From: CAG-390 sp045531455
GTDB lineage: Bacteria; Bacillota; Clostridia; Oscillospirales; CAG-272
NCBI GenBank assembly: GCA_045531455.1
Contig: JAZSEA010000091.1
Coordinates: 1-13,862 of the forward strand
DNA length: 13,862 nucleotides
Direction: 5' to 3'
The position numbers were made by a program, and so were the translations under genes. The notes beneath the pieces are model-generated. The model made no database searches and was not told the origin of the DNA. It saw only the letters and a program-made list of their open reading frames with translations. Of the stretch, positions 13,731-13,862 are shown piece by piece (within the stretch, counting starts at the first letter, position 1; each line of letters begins with the position of its first letter).

Positions 13731-13836
13731 TTTTTGGCGACAAATATTCGCCATCAGTTCGTTAAACGCCTCGATAGTATTAATATACAATCATCGGCGT
13801 TTGCCTGCTGCTGACAAATATTTGTCAGCCAAAAAA
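13731..13836. promoter_or_regulatory. Pair of related inverted dyads upstream of ftsK
   Basis: Site 1 (13735-13753) is TGGCGA-CAAATAT-TCGCCA. Site 2 (13810-13829) is a perfect 20-nt palindrome, GCTGACAAATATTTGTCAGC. They share GACAAATATT and sit in opposite orientation, each bordered on its outer side by six T (left) or six A (right) bases, so the whole stretch has inverted ends. The T runs lie on the wrong side for terminators. Site 1 is about 75 bases before the ftsK GTG start. Two operator sites for one dimeric regulator is a reasonable guess; a tiny inverted-repeat element is the alternative. I found no convincing ftsK promoter. Confidence 0.5.
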
Positions 13837-13862
13837 TCTCCGACCCGCGAGCCTTAATTTTT

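Noticed and set aside
13810..13836. Intrinsic terminator at the palindrome upstream of ftsK
   Set aside because: On the plus strand the stem is followed by A bases, and on the minus strand the T run precedes the stem, so neither strand has the required order.

Overview
The window looks like chromosomal DNA from a low-to-mid GC member of the Bacillota, probably class Clostridia and possibly an uncultured gut lineage. The clues are strong AGGAGG-type ribosome binding sites, consensus sigma-A promoters, a GerA-type spore germination protein, a DUF4830 protein (a family I know mainly from Clostridia), a SpoIIIE/FtsK translocase and a prolyl-tRNA synthetase of the short archaeal/eukaryotic-like type. 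The taxonomic call is an inference. I see no rRNA, tRNA, CRISPR array, transposase or phage gene.

Layout. On the left, two minus-strand genes lie in tandem, each with its own promoter: gap (GAPDH, 84-1115) and a WecG/TagA/CpsF-family glycosyltransferase (1269-2012). A plus-strand group follows: proS (2442-3881), a PHP-domain phosphoesterase (4312-5277), a RodA/FtsW-family peptidoglycan polymerase (5501-6625) and a small membrane-anchored DUF4830 protein (6683-7171). A minus-strand GerA-family gene (7487-8917) converges on that group. It is divergent from a plus-strand solute-binding lipoprotein gene (9070-10590), which converges on a large minus-strand ftsK/spoIIIE gene (10738-13659).

The genes are mostly housekeeping or envelope functions: glycolysis, tRNA charging, teichoic-acid-type polymer synthesis, wall elongation, chromosome translocation and germination. 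They do not form one pathway.

The most unusual content is between the genes. Three related inverted-repeat elements (A 2092-2318, B 3938-4203, C 5298-5470) fill the three gaps around proS and the PHP gene. Each arm holds two hairpins whose stems change between copies while staying paired, and short spacer motifs are shared. They resemble REPIN or MITE-type non-coding elements. A different inverted unit (7178-7485), bounded by 7-nt TGCAGAR repeats, fills the convergent gap before gerA, and another heptad run abuts the ftsK stop codon. A 13-bp perfect stem overlaps the rodA stop codon and hides the Shine-Dalgarno of the DUF4830 gene, which suggests translational coupling. FtsK has Gln where the catalytic Walker B Glu is expected, and a pair of related dyads lies upstream of it. 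I do not see a clear new multi-gene system; the repeat family is the best candidate for something undescribed.
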